Counted from the first letter of the stretch, positions 23,523-49,774 are shown. The stretch is DNA of 64,000 nt from Thunnus maccoyii (GCF_910596095.1 NC_056551.1:2542001-2606000); one strand, 5' to 3'. Numbers and translations: made by a program. Notes: generated by a model not told the origin, from the letters alone.

Positions 23523-26500
23523 GCCACTGTGGTACTGGGATGTAAATTGTCTTTTTAGATGCACTGCCAGTAGTCAGTTAGACAATATAGTGTGTTGAGT
23601 AGTATGTTGTGCATTTTGCAGTTTACAGTAAAAATCTGTAATTTTACCTTTTGTGAAAAAAATGCAAATTAACCGTAATAAACTGCAATCCTTTTGGAAG
23701 TATTTTACCGTAAAAGTAGAAAAATAACAGTTTTATGCTGTATTTATAAAAACTGTAAAAACAAACTGTTAATTTCAGCAACAGCAAGACACCATTAATT
23801 TTACAGTAAATTAATGGCAACCCTGCTGTCAGTTCTTTACCGTTTTTTGACGGAAAAATCTTTAACAGTGTAGGTCAGGCAGTGTATAAACAAAGATTCA
23901 CTGTATGGCCAAAAAAACAGGGACACATCAGGAGTTAAGAGTGTTTTTAGAGTGCTTCTGTGAACACTCTGAAATTTTGACACGTTTACCAAAACAGTAC
24001 TCAAGAGTGAGTGCAGGTTCACACCATCAAGACTATCATGTCACAATGCTGAATACAATTTAAAGTAACTTGAAAGTGTATTTAACTGCAAACTGTACTG
24101 TATATTAAAGGGGACATATTCTGCACATGTCTAGGTCTGTATTTTTATTCTGGGGCTCTACTGGAATATCTTTGCATGATTTAAAGTTCAAATAACTCCT
24201 TATTTATCTTATATTGGCCCTTTATGCGGCCCCTTCATTCAGCCTCTGTCTGAAACAGGCTGTTTTAGCTCCTGTCTCTTTAAGGCCCCCCTTCCAAAGA
24301 GCCCACTCTGTTCTGATTGGACCAGCTCCGGAGCCTAAGTGAACAAACAATAGCTGCAGGATTTAACTTCTTTTCCTCGTTCTTTATTGGAAATGGAAAC
24401 TTCTCAAATGCATGTGAACTGTACATGTTCAAGCCAAAGGCCACAAATTGATGGCCATTGGTGGGCATGCGTGAACAGTCTGATGTCATCATGAGGAGGA
24501 AGTAGAGGTAACATTCCAAAAGAAGCGTTCAGGGCAGGGTGAAGCCCTGGCTTTTGACTTGCAGGGGACATTTTTACATACTCACATTCACTTCCTGTTT
24601 TGGACCACTGACCATGTTTAACATTCAACATCATAACAGTATATAAATAACAGAAAATCACAGAAAGCATAATATGTCCCCTTTAAAAGTCACAAAGAGC
24701 AGATGCTGTAAACCACATAATAGAACTGTGTGGTACTTAGGATTGTTGAGCACAAAAATAAACCAGCATTTATTTGTTCAGTCAACAATCTGAATTTTCA
24801 GCTTGCTGCCGTTCATGATTCGTGTCACAAGGTGGGAGTCAGTTTAACTTTGAATGATTTAGCTGCTGCTGTGAGACAGACCCTGCCCTTAAGCACAAAA
24901 TAGTTTCATGAGTATGCACATCATCTCTGTATTAGACTCATAAAAAGAAATGACAAATGGTATACGCACCATAGGTTAAAAACAATAGAAGATTAGATTA
25001 ACTTTATTGTCAGTATCAGTACACTGAAATACAGTTTAACACCCTACCAGGCAGCACAAACCATAACAAAAGTGCATATAGAAATATATACTGTATATAA
25101 AGATGAAATAATGTATAGAATCAACTATGGACTAATAGGGTAGTGGTAGGAAGAAGGGATGTGAAAACAAACATGACAAAGTACTATTTCAGCCAGAGGA
25201 GATTTATATGTAATAGTCTGAAGACAAGGAACCTGTACACACCTTATCACTGTGATTAGCCCATTCACACTCCCCTGAGTTTGGTGATCAAATGTCCTGA
25301 AGCACCAGACCTTCCTTTAAGCCACAAGACTATACACGGATAAATGTTCTGAATCTGAATCAGTCCACTCATGGCTTTCCTCTCCAGGTACATCAGGAGA
25401 CACTGGCGGCTCAGCCATCCAGAGCGCAAAAGGTCTCTCTGGGTTGGATGTGGTGGTAGTTTACCCCCAAGGACGCATCACCCCAGTCCAAGAGAAACAA
25501 ATGATCACCTGCCTGGAGGATAATGTCCATGTGTTTGCAGGTAAACTTTAAGAAGCTAAAGGACTAGTTGCTGTTCTTTAACCAAAAAGCCACCATTTTT
25601 CTCTTGAAACAATGATTCACCATCAAATATGATGTGTTTCTACTGACCTGTGTCCACAGCGGACGGCTGTTCAGATGACATCGACCAGCCTCTGCGCCGT
25701 CTGTTTGCCGACCAGGAGCTGGTTCAGTCTCACTGCCTCATGAGCCTCAACTCAGTCAACTGGTCTAGAGTCATGATCCAGCTCGCCCACTTCATCTATG
25801 CTTACTTGCAGCTCAGTGGTATGGAGCAGGTCGAGGCTGACACAGCCCTGCCTGAGCTGGAGGTGGTGGTGCCCACTGGAGGGGCAGGCAACATCGCAGG
25901 TAGGCTGAATGCTGCTGGCAAGGGATTGGATTAAAGGATTACTTCCCCAAAAATCTATCTTTTGAGCGGTCTCTGTGGATGTTTTGGTACTTCTTTTTGC
26001 CATGACTCAGTTGAATGCAAGCTGACCACATCCTCTAAAAGAACAAGGTACAAACTTTTCACAGAGCCACTTTGGTGCTCAAAAGAAAGATTTTGGGTGG
26101 CGTATTCCTTTAAGTACAATAAATCCCTGCATTAGGCAGCATTTCTTTATCTGTGACCTTCAGAAAAAAAAACTCAAGTTCTCATTTTTATTTATTTTTT
26201 TATTATAATATTTCTATCATTTTTATCACCAGCGTTGATTAATGTAGCAATCCTTTTTGCAATTGATCATTTATTCTATCAAATAAGGACAAACGCCCCT
26301 CACACAAGTTACATAAGTTACTAAAGCCAATGTTCAAAAAATCTAGTTTCACTAGCAAGGACCACACCATCAACAAAGTGCGTTTGGATGATTTATTAAG
26401 GAAAACAACTGATGTGCATAGTTCTTCTGGTTGCTGACTGCCTTTTGGGGAAGCTTATGGGGAATCCACCGCAGCACCCAGGCAACAATGGATGCCTTGA

Positions 26501-29468
26501 CTTGAGTGGGCTGCTGCGGTTACTGGAAGTGGACTGCAGGGTCCCGGATGATGTAGGCTGCTGGTGTTGGTGTTGATAAACTTACAACCCGGTGCTTGTA
26601 ACAGCAGACGTTACTGAAGTGACTTTAGATTAGTTTTATTAGTAATTGGCAACCAGGTGCGCATAATGATGGAAGTTACAAAAGTGACGTTAGATTAGTT
26701 CTATTACTAACTTGCAACACAGTGCATGTAACGGCAGATGATACTGAAGTGATGTTAGATTAGTTGTATAAGTAACTTACAACCCGGTGCTTGTAACGGC
26801 AGACATTACCGAAGCAACTTTAGATTAGTTGTATTAGCAACTTGCAACCTGATGCACATAACGATAGACCTCACTGAGGTGACGTAAATGAGTAACTGGC
26901 TTGCTGGTGCCAGTAATTATGAATGTTATTAGAGTGACGTTATAGTTGGATTAGTAACTTGTGACCCGGTGCGTGTGAAGACAGACATTATTGAAATGAT
27001 GTTTTATTAGTTGCATTATTAACTTGCAATCCGGAGCACATAACGATAGAATTTAATGAAGTTACATTGGATTAATTAGTAATTTGCAACTCTGTGCAAG
27101 CGACGGTAGGCATTACCGAAGTGACATTAGATTAGTTGTATTAGTAAGAGGCTATAACTGTTGCGTCCATGGTTTTTGGGATCTGCTGGGAAGCGGAGAG
27201 TCACATTAGGGGAGCATGAGTGGAGGTGCCCACAAGACCGGTATGTGCACCGCTGAGTGCCGCGGCTCCGTTGGGACGCTCAGCTTTGGTCTGACTGCTG
27301 TGTCATGGCTGGAGGAGAGCTGGTTTCAAACGAATCTTCATCCAAATCGGACGTGTTGATCTGCAGTTCGTGATCCATGGTGAGTTGACTTTTGAATCGA
27401 AATTCCGACGTTTGTCCGAGTTTTTTATAATGTAATCATGTGATTAGGTGAGGAGTGCGGTTTTGTCCGTCAAGAAATCTGAGACAAAACGTCTGATATC
27501 TGATGGTAGCTGGATCTTATTTCTGAGAATTGAGACTGAGACCACATGTACGTGAAGTGCAGAATACGAGAGCGGAAGAAGAGGAGAGGGTTAGGTGGTA
27601 TTTATAGGAATGCCGGAAGTGGCGTGGTTGAGGTTTGGTCCTGCTCCTGAAACTCCGCTCAATAGCTTCAATAGTTGACAGGAAATGGAACTACTAACTT
27701 TTAGCTGAAGAAGGATTTAGTATTAGAGCACTACCAAAGTAGGGTTTTTGAGACCAATACCAATATCAACGTTATTCGTAATCGAATAATCCAAAAATCA
27801 TATGTACATTTTTATAACATTTTATTCTTGTTACATATTGATATATCTGTGACGAGCTTAAATCTGCCCAGCCAATGTATCAGTCAGGCTCTGCAAATGA
27901 TTTAAATGGAGAAATCGACTACTCAACTTTTGTTTCTTCTTCTTTTGTTCTGCCTCTGTCTGTGTGTGTCTCAGGTGGTTACATTGTAACACAGATGGGA
28001 TTGCCCCTGAAGCTGGTGGCCATGGTGAATGCTAATGACATAGTGCATAGGACCGTCACCTCTGGAGACTTTTCCATGGCAGCTAATGTCAAACAAACAC
28101 TGGCCCCTGCCATAGACATCCAGGTACTGTAGCTACACAGCTACTCGTGTCAGTGAGACCGTCAGAGATGTCATCCTGAAGATCACTTTTATAAGATCGT
28201 GACATCCACACATAGCTTGAAATGACTGTGGATGACAAAGAATTTTTATACCAATGTGACAAAGTTTTAGTTCAGATTTCTTGTGTGTGTGTCACACTGC
28301 TTGATGTTTGGCCTGCAGGACCCTTACAACATGGAGCGGGTGTTCTGGCTGCTGCTGGGAAAAGATGGTGCTTTAGTGAAGAACATGATGGAAGAGTTTC
28401 AGAATTCACATAGACACTCTCTGCCTGAATATCACCGCAAACTGGTACCGGTCATTCAAGTTTTACTGCACCTATACATCCAGGCCTGCTTATTCTCTAG
28501 TCTGTTTAGACACAGAGATACTTAAATGATCTTGTCCCTCTGTTGTTCTTATAGTTGTCACAGTCTTTGTCTACTGGAACAGTGACTGATGAAGGGATCC
28601 TGGAGACCATGAGGAGATGCTGGGAGGACAACCAGTATGTGCTGTGTCCTCACACAGCTGTGGCTGTATGGCATCACTACAACTGTCCTCACAGCCCTGG
28701 ACTTAACAGGTCAAACACACTGTATTCATCTATGTATTTACATATACACAAGGCATCGCAAAACACAAAAAAGCCAGAGTTGCTCTGGTTATCACTTTTA
28801 GCAGCAAAAGCCAAGCTATTTTGCTTATTTACACAAAGCCAGTGCACACAGCAGAGTTTGATGCCCAAAATTGCACAAAGCTGTCTGTTTCTTTCTTCAG
28901 ACTCTGGAAAAATTAAAGGGTAATTCTGGCTTATTATTTCTTTGTCTTATTATTGTAGTTTTGGACATCATTTCTTTTACTTATGATAATATTCTTAAAC
29001 AGGGCCTATGCTCATTTTCAGCTCTGTATTTTTTATTCTGGGACTCTACTAGAGTAGTTTTGCATGATTTACAGTTCAAAAAACTCCTTATTTATCTCAT
29101 ACCGGCCCTTTATTCAGCCCTTCAGTTCAGCCTCTGTCTTTAACAGGCAGTTCTGATTGGCCAACTTTTCGGAAGCCCGCTAAGTCACGTTACGTTGCCG
29201 CTGTGCAAAGGTCTCATCGGACTTCTAACTCTCTTATTGCAGGTGTTATATTGCCACAGCATCTCCAGCCAAGTTTCAGGCAGCAGTGCAGAGGGCCGGT
29301 TTGACCTTTCACCTACCAGAGGCAGTGCGGGTGTTGGCTAAGTTGGCAACACGTTATCAGAACCTGGAACGGAGCCTGAACTGGTGCAAAGACTGGGAGG
29401 ACAGACTGAGAGAGAAAATCCAGTCTGTGAGCTCAGCCAGGAAAAACGGAGTGACTTATTACAACTGA
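22119..29468 (+). CDS. thnsl2: Threonine synthase-like 2, complete
   Basis: THNSL2 is a PLP-dependent enzyme related to bacterial threonine synthase. In mammals it acts on O-phosphohomoserine and phosphothreonine, giving 2-oxobutyrate rather than threonine. Eight coding exons: 22119-22341, 22888-23082, 25388-25540, 25660-25899, 27975-28123, 28319-28444, 28555-28709, 29243-29468; 1467 nt, 488 aa. Landmarks are [15 protein letters not shown] near the N-terminus, the PLP lysine in AFKDLAM (Lys113), GTSGDTGG phosphate binding across the exon 2/3 junction, NLMSLNSINWSR-like [13 protein letters not shown], and [15 protein letters not shown] at the exon 4/5 junction. The ATG at 22119 lies 10 nt inside its exon and gives the family N-terminus MKYCSTRGG. 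All frames are intact. Identity is secure. Confidence 0.96.
23435..23521. repeat. (CA)n microsatellite, about 43 units
   Basis: Longest dinucleotide run in the window, with a single T interruption near its start, in thnsl2 intron 2. Open frames through it encode only repeated His/Thr or Val/Cys. Confidence 0.97.
23605..23872 (+). mobile_element. 'TTTACAGTAAA' palindromic fish MITE
   Basis: Carries repeated TTTACAGTAAA, TTTTACCGTAAAA and AAAACTGTAAAAAC words ending in AACAGTGTAG, characteristic of an AT-rich MITE common in fish genomes. Lies in thnsl2 intron 2. Ends are approximate. Confidence 0.6.
24105..24686 (+). mobile_element. TTAA-bounded inverted-repeat MITE, family 1
   Basis: Starts TTAAAGGGGACATATTCTGC and ends with the near-perfect inverse, GCATAATATGTCCCCTTTAA. 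It is 582 bp including the TTAA at both ends. TTAA target choice suggests piggyBac-type mobilisation (inference). Non-coding, in thnsl2 intron 2. A fragment of the same family is at 28995-29200. Confidence 0.85.
24990..25100 (+). mobile_element. Probable LINE 3'-tail fragment
   Basis: Begins AGATTAGATTAACTTTATTG and continues with CAGTACACTGAAATACAGTTTA. This resembles the 3' end found on many fish non-LTR elements. Short and without coding sequence; class assignment is tentative. Confidence 0.4.
26574..27150 (+). repeat. Diverged minisatellite, period about 65 bp, nine copies
   Basis: The phrase CTTGCAACCCGGTGC-TGTAAC recurs at about 26581, 26645, 26710, 26775, 26840, 26896, 26957, 27022 and 27082. 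Each is followed by a GAAGTGACNTTAGATTAG-like segment. Spacings are 56-65 bp. Copies differ at many positions, so the array is old. In thnsl2 intron 4. Confidence 0.85.
27151..27690 (+). other. CpG-richer patch in thnsl2 intron 4
   Basis: This 0.5-kb block directly after the minisatellite has more G+C and CpG than the intron around it (for example GCCGCGGCTCCG near 27258-27269). It contains a TATTTATAG word (about 27600) followed by GCCGGAAGTGGCG. It could be an eroded LTR, a promoter or a fossil CpG island. No coding frame or family is recognised. Confidence 0.4.
28995..29200 (+). mobile_element. Truncated copy of TTAA MITE family 1
   Basis: Shares CTCTGTATTTTTTATTCTGG, TTTGCATGATTTA and CTCCTTATTTATCT with the element at 24105-24686. 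Terminal repeats are missing. In thnsl2 intron 7. Confidence 0.75.
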
Positions 29469-29790
29469 TTTTAAGTTTGTATCAAACTGGAAAATAGAGT
29501 TATGGTCAGGTGACTCTGGCAGATTGTCCTTGATCTATGCACTTCCTTATCTAGCTTTAGTAAATGATGTCGATGGGAAAGGCTGTTTGTCTTTGATGGA
29601 CTTTGGTTTGTAGTGTCAGACAACTTTACTTTGTATTTCTACATTAATGTCATTCACCACAAACCAATTGACTATTCACAATGTTCAATCTTCTTCCACA
29701 ACTTTAACACAAATGCAAAAAAATGTATGCTAAAGAATAAAATTAAGCCATTTCTGTGAATCCATTTGTCTCAAAAACAATAAAAAGACA
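29469..29790 (+). terminator. thnsl2: thnsl2 3' UTR with polyadenylation signals
   Basis: After the TGA (29466-29468), canonical AATAAA hexamers occur at 29736-29741 and 29779-29784, giving a 3' UTR of about 300 nt. Confidence 0.7.
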
Positions 29791-31085
29791 AATTTTTAAA
29801 AAGTGTAATTGTCTCAGCACAAACTTACTATAGCGCCTACTATTTTATAAATGAAGTGTCTATAACTGTTTTACATTTACCCTTCAGAAATACACTAAAG
29901 GGAAGCAGAACACACCAAGTACACTTTTAAAAGTTAGTATTTCTCTAGCTTATCATAAGTCAGCTGATGGCCATAGTTCAGTTCAAGTTAGTTGTCATTC
30001 CTACCATATCCATAAAACACATGCATACAAAGTACCATTTCTAGAAATTTTGAAGGTAATTGAAATTATGAAGGTGTTCATTTTGGTTCATTATAAATTG
30101 TACAGAGACCTCTGGTGCTCATTGAAGCCTCTGCTACAACTTAATGACCGTATGATAACCTCTGTTATTTGTGTGCCACGTCTCAGGTGATCAATGACTA
30201 AATACAGTCGACCCTTTTCACCTTTTCTACATTGAGACTTAATGTTAATTATTGATTACAATTATCTGCAGTTTTGGTGAGGACACTATCCTTTGTTCTT
30301 TTGCTTGTAGAGCTTAAACGTGATGGGTTTGGTGTTAGTTAAATGGTGCTCTGCCCAAAATATAATTAGGCAATATATTTTTATAAAATATACTTTATAT
30401 ATTTATTTTACCTCAGTATTTTATATGGTGAGGTTATAGTCTCAGGCTGTAATTAAAGGGCAGAATCATAATTTATCATAAGTATCATAAGTATAGTAAC
30501 AAAAAAAGGGACTTTGGCACTAAAAAGATTAATGTTGAAAGATATCTACTTGATTTGACTCATTTGGACGCTGAAGCTTCATATTAGCTTCAGATAAACT
30601 TTTAAATACATTTTTGTACAAAAGGAGGACTGTGGACTTTGTCCCCCATCGCTTGCATGGTAAGTGCATTATGAAGGGATCTTCTTGAGAAAGGGAGGGG
30701 ACTTGAAACATTGTGAACTTATTCTTTCAAAATGTGAAACTTGTGCGGTAACTGGTTTCTGCCTTGGGGTGGCGCCCAGATCACATAACGCACACTGGAG
30801 GTAAGAAAGGTTGGTTGTGCCGTGGTTGCATTTACTGGTTTAGCTTGATGCCTGTGCAGCACCGTGTCCAATATGCGTTTAAATCATTATTATTATTATT
30901 TTCACATAAGTTGATTTAAGATCCTTGCAATCCTTTACTTAGATTACAATAAACTTAATATGAATATTACATGACTATGCATTTATTTGTTGTATGATAT
31001 TTTATAGTTACAGTTATAGTTACAATCAAGTGTCTGGTTATTAAAAAAAAAGATTAAATAAAGTATGTTCGTAGACATGGTCAGA
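29791..31085. other. Intergenic between thnsl2 and dqx1
   Basis: AT-rich, with a short ATT run near 30885-30900. No gene, repeat family or RNA gene is recognised. Confidence 0.5.
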
Positions 31086-31475
31086 GTGCGCCTCGTGTTC
31101 GTTGGGAGAACATCTGTCCAACCATTGACGAAGGACTCCAAACTACATTGTGTGTTTTTCCGAGGATCCTTGAAGGCAGCACGAGGTTTGACAGCTAGAC
31201 AGCCAAAACATGGCGGCTGCTAGCTAGAGCACCCAGTCGACGGGACACCTTTATCTTCTATTATCATTGTCAGCAGTCAGGGAATAAACCTGGGCCGGTA
31301 AGGATTCACGGACAAAGACTGTAAACGGCTGCGGAGAATTTTTTTTTATTTGCCTTTTCAGTTCTCCGGTATGTAAATGCGGTTTGTGAGCCACGGCAGA
31401 CGGCGGCAGACAGGAGAAAGCTGACGGACTGTGTATACCTGGTTTCCTCACCTACTCTGGCGATATGCTGCACAG
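31086..31475 (+). promoter_or_regulatory. dqx1: Candidate dqx1 promoter and leader exon
   Basis: A CpG-containing patch carries a YY1-type motif AACATGGCGGC at 31207-31217 and ends in GCTGCACAG followed by a strong donor GTAAGA at 31476. The first dqx1 coding exon opens with an acceptor (CTGCAG, to 35080), so an upstream non-coding exon is needed and this is the best candidate. If spliced so, the leader has a four-codon upstream reading frame (ATG at 31465) that stops across the junction. Inference from splice signals only. Confidence 0.5.
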
Positions 31476-32190
31476 GTAAGACACGGTCCCACCCTGAGAC
31501 ATGTTACTCCTATGCTTACTCATTTCTGTTTGTTTCAGCGTCCGGTGACACGTCGCTCCAGGCTAAATATAACCGGTACTCAGAGATAAAGAATGAGGAG
31601 AGAGTAGCTAGTTGTTTATCAAAGATAAGGGCAGAATTTATCTTAGGTGTCCTCCTCCACTGAAAGATTAGTTACCACATTAGCCCGGAAAGACAGACAT
31701 AATACGGAGCTTATATTCTGACCCATAAGCTCATTTATTCATTGTAATTGTCTCTATTACAGTATCATGAGAAAAAGGCCTTTGTTTGTAATGTAAAAGA
31801 AACAGTCAGTCAGTCTGCTGGCTGTCACAGCATCCTTTGTTTTGTCTAAAGTGACCTGTGCTCACAGTGGGATTATGGCTCCATCCAGGGGTGATTCATA
31901 CACAGTCATAATACCCCATCGCCTAATATTCAGAACCTCTCAGACATACCAGCAGAGGCACAAAATGTGACTGAGAGACTCAACAAGAACAGTATCAGCC
32001 TGACAAAGGTACTGTAGTAGTATAACAGTTATATAAGGTATGAAAACACAATGCATTGATGGGTCCCAGGAAAACAGCAGGCTCCATCACTGTGCAGAAG
32101 AGGTTTGGCTTGTCATTGGGTCAATTAAAATAAAAAGTAATGTCAACACACCAGACAATCGATCATGTTTTTAAGCAGAAATGTCTAAAC

Positions 32191-32488
32191 TAGGGCTGCA
32201 ACTAACCATTATTTTCATTATTGATTAATCAGCCTGTTATTTCCTGGATTATTTCTGTAAACTGAAAATAATGAAAAATCTCTGTTCTTACAGAGCTGAA
32301 GCCGATGTCTTTAAACGTTTGTACAACATCAACAGTCCAAATTCTCACATTTGAGAAGCTGCAAACAGCAAATGTTTAGCATGTTTACTTAAAAAACAAC
32401 TAAAACAATCATTCGATTATCAAAATAGTTGCAGATTAATTTTCTGTCGGTCGACTAATTGATTAATGGACTAATCGTTTCAGCTCTA
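32191..32488 (+). mobile_element. hAT-type MITE with 8-bp target duplication
   Basis: 298 bp, starting TAGGGCTGCAACTAACCATT and ending AATCGTTTCAGCTCTA, which are imperfect inverted repeats. The flanks GTCTAAAC and GTCCAAAC form an 8-bp target-site duplication with one mismatch, the hAT hallmark. Non-autonomous; no transposase frame. In dqx1 intron 1. Confidence 0.85.
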
Positions 32489-33489
32489 GTCCAAACTTCT
32501 CAGGATCCTCACACTCAAATGTGATTATTTACTGCTTTTCCTGACCATGACAGTAAAGAAATATCTTTAGGGTTTGGACTGCTGATCAAACAAAAACAAG
32601 CAGTTTGAATATATCCACATTAGCTCTGGAAAATCATGTTGGGCATTTTTCTTTGTTGTCTGACATTTTATGGACGGATTAAATTCAACAGACAGATGAA
32701 TTAATGATGAAAATAATCATTAGCTGCAGTCCTACACTCCATCAGTCGGGCTCTTGTTTAGGCAAAATATGAGTCAGTCCAGAATAAAAGGCACATGAAA
32801 ACCATCCCTAGCATGATGCTACCATCAGCACCGTACAGCCAAGCATGGTGGTTGCAGCATCATGCTGGGGATGCTTCTCATCAGAGGGAGGCTGAGGAGA
32901 CTGAATTGAAGGAAATAAAAAAAAGAGAGAATTTTGAAGGAAAGCTGCTCCACAGTGCACACACAGCCTAACCTAACAGAGTGTCAGGACACCTGCTGGG
33001 ACATCAGGATAAGTCTGTTAACCCCACTGAAAACCCAGAAAGACCTGCACAGTTCACCAACATCTGATCTGCAGGGACATATAAGAGAAACATACACCAA
33101 ACCCAAGATGATTCAAAACTTCATTGCTGCCAGTGGTGCATCTACAAAGTGTCTATCTACTCAATTGAAGTGTAGGATGTGTGTAACATTAATTCTGTTC
33201 TAATCTCTGATCACCTATTTGTAGAGTAGCTCTGACTTGTTGACTCATGGCTGAAGCTTCTGCCAAGAAGGAAAACAAAGTTCACTGTTGTGAGTCTGAG
33301 CTTAAGGGCTGGTTTGAATATCACACTGCTGCTGGTATCTTCACTGCTGAGAGCCAGAGCATGTGACTCTGCTATCTGTCTGTATGTCTTTGTTGGGAGT
33401 GACTGGCCTGAAGAACTGCCAGAGAACCTGCTGTTGCTAGCCTGCTAGTAAATGCCAGGTTATTTGTCATTACCCAAGTTTTAGCTGTG

Positions 33490-33720
33490 TAAAGCTCCAG
33501 TATGTGGAGTTTAGTGGCATCTAGTGGAACGGACTTGGCAGAAATGGAATATAACATTCATCAGTATGTTTGAACTAGTGTAGAATCTACTCATGGAAGG
33601 AAACTCTGTCTGTATGTCCTTCACGGATCTCTTAAACTGTTCATCGGATCGTCTCCACACTCGGCGGGTGTATGGCTGGGGTTTAATATTGATAAAGTTT
33701 GAATAAAGCTCCACTCTTTG
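33490..33720 (+). mobile_element. Fragment related to 'TTTAGTGGCATCTAG' MITE
   Basis: Shares GGAGTTTAGTGGCATCTAGT with the intact TTAA element at 54397-54779. Its termini are not clear. Confidence 0.45.
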
Positions 33721-34230
33721 CAGGGGCAGGGTGGAGCTTCAGGGCTCTGCTGACTTGAGTCTAGCATGTCGGGGAGAGAGAGCAGAGAGGAGGCGTGACA
33801 TGAGTCAGAGAAAAAGAAGGCAGTGAAAACAGAGCTTTTAATCAAGAATGGACATTCTGACCCCGTGTCTTGACAGAAAGCGTAGCGTTAGCAGCAAGTG
33901 GCAGCTTCACTGTCTGTTATCCTGCTCAAATGTGCACAGTGATACAGTCAACATGAGAAAATGGTAAATGTACATATTTTCAGCCCATTGTAAACCATTC
34001 TAAACTTGAACTTTGCCCATGTGCTACACGTTGTCACATACAGTAATATAATCTAATAATGCTTTGCCCTGATGACATATCAAACCTCTTCTTTTCTTCA
34101 TGTATTATTTGAGGTGATTAAATCTTTCTTCACTGTTGCATTAAATTCATATTATCCAGATCATTCAGGTCAAACATAATCAGAGCAGAAACCTTCAGGT
34201 ATGCAATGACTTTTCATGTTCACTCTCAAC

Positions 34231-34552
34231 TAGAGCTACAACTTCTGATTATTGAGTAAACTGATTAAGTCATTTATTGTTTGGTCTATAAAACATCTGA
34301 AAACAATGAAAAATGCCCATCGTAATTTCAAAGAAGTTAATGTCATCACATCTTGTGTCAAACCAACAGTCCAAAACCCAAAGATGTTCAGTTTATTGTA
34401 ATGTTAAGATGAGGAGATGTATATGAAGATGTATTTGAGAAGACAGAACTGTCAGATGTTTGGCATTTTTGTTTGAAAGATTGCTTAAATAATCAATCAC
34501 TGATTAGTTGTCTTTTGATCAACTCGATTAACAGGACTAATCATCATCTCTA
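34231..34552 (+). mobile_element. hAT-type MITE, second copy
   Basis: 322 bp, beginning TAGAGCTACAACTTCTGATT and ending AATCATCATCTCTA. Internal TCTATAAAACATCTGAAAAC and AAAAATGCCCAT match the family. Flanks CTCTCAAC and GCCTCAAC agree at 6 of 8 positions, a decayed target duplication. In dqx1 intron 1. Confidence 0.8.
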
Positions 34553-35148
34553 GCCTCAACCACAGGTCTCAGCAGGAAATAGTAACATTATGGATAACAT
34601 TAGCCCTCCTTTGCAGACAACCAATGTACAAGGTAGAAACGTGGATCTACCTACCAAGTGAATTTCTCAGTTTTCATCTGCTTTTCTGTCTTATCCAAAC
34701 ATGACTGAACCAGTTGACCAGCAAGGTGCCTGCAGGCTTTCTTCCTTCCTCCCAAACACATGAAGTCTGTTGCAGCTGTCCAACACACTCAGTGGCGTCT
34801 GGGTGGAGACATGCATTCCACTGCTAAATACCAAACATGCTGCAGGTTCCTATGAAGGGCCTGTTTGAGGGGATGTGGAGAAAGTTTAGTAGAGACAGGA
34901 AGTGCTGTGGTCTCTGAGATCATAACCTCACAATGATTGATCAAAGGAAAACCCCGTACTTCCTCCTCTCAGCTGTTATGACGGTCAGATGAAAGTCAAG
35001 GCTAATTAGCACTGCAGCATCATTTGAAGCAGGAATCCAGTGCGTTCACTCTAATTATAGTTTTCTTTCCCTCTCTGCAGGTAAACACAAGCTTCTCTGT
35101 GAACCAGCCCCCTCCCTCACTCCTTCCTCATCCCCGACCCCCTTGCTG

Positions 35149-48928
<13,780 letters not shown>

Positions 48929-49753
48929 GACGAGACAAAAGAGGAGACGGAGCCTCTCAGGAGAAGACACTAAACACACAGCTGTCACTTTATTGCTTGA
49001 TCTGAGATTTGGTACTTTATATGAACTTCTCTGTGAAATCTCATCTGAAGTTGAATCATTTTGATGTATGATTTAAAATGGACTTTTATTGATAGTTGAT
49101 ACTATAAAACACTATTGTACAGTAATATAAATATTCAAACCTCTTCATTTTCTCCATATTTGGTTGTGCTATTGACTTATTTATAAATTTATTTAAATTT
49201 CAACTACTTTTCAATGTTTTATTACATTACTTTTTATTTTAAATGAGGGATTTCTGTGTTTCTGTTTGAGTAATTCTACAAAAAAAATGTCTAAAAATCA
49301 TCACTTTGTCATTCTGGGGTGTTTCACTGATGGCAAAAAAAAATGATTTTAAATTGTCTGTAACATAAGAAAAGTGGGGAAAAGAATGGAGATATTAAAC
49401 TGAATCTTTTGAGGTGTATTTTTTTGTAAAAAGCATTTGAGCAAAAAGCAATACACACTACTTCAACGAGCTGAGACACTGTTATCGGATGACCTCTGAC
49501 ATCTATGCAGATTCACAGACTGATAGACTGATGGCTTCTCAGGGCTCACTGTGATCTGTGATGACACGATGTAGCAGTGATGCACAGAGCTTCTATTTTC
49601 CTCTTTTTTATACTGTTTGTATAATGTTTGAGTTTCCTGCTTAGATCTTCGTTCTGCTTTTTTCTGTCCGACTTAGTGTCAATAATGAAAAATCTTTGTG
49701 TTAAGTGGATTCTTACGTCCTATTCTCTGTCAGTATAATGAGATTCAAATAAA
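48929..49753 (+). terminator. dqx1: dqx1 3' UTR and polyadenylation signal
   Basis: Stop TGA is 48926-48928. A canonical AATAAA at 49748-49753 is followed by GTGTGG and TGTTTGACA, giving a 3' UTR of about 0.83 kb. Confidence 0.65.
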
Positions 49754-49774
49754 AGTGTGGATTTTCATGTTTGA

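Noticed and set aside
23264-23598. Open frames on both strands rich in Val-Cys or His-Thr
   Set aside because: They read through the CA microsatellite; both strands and several frames are equally open.
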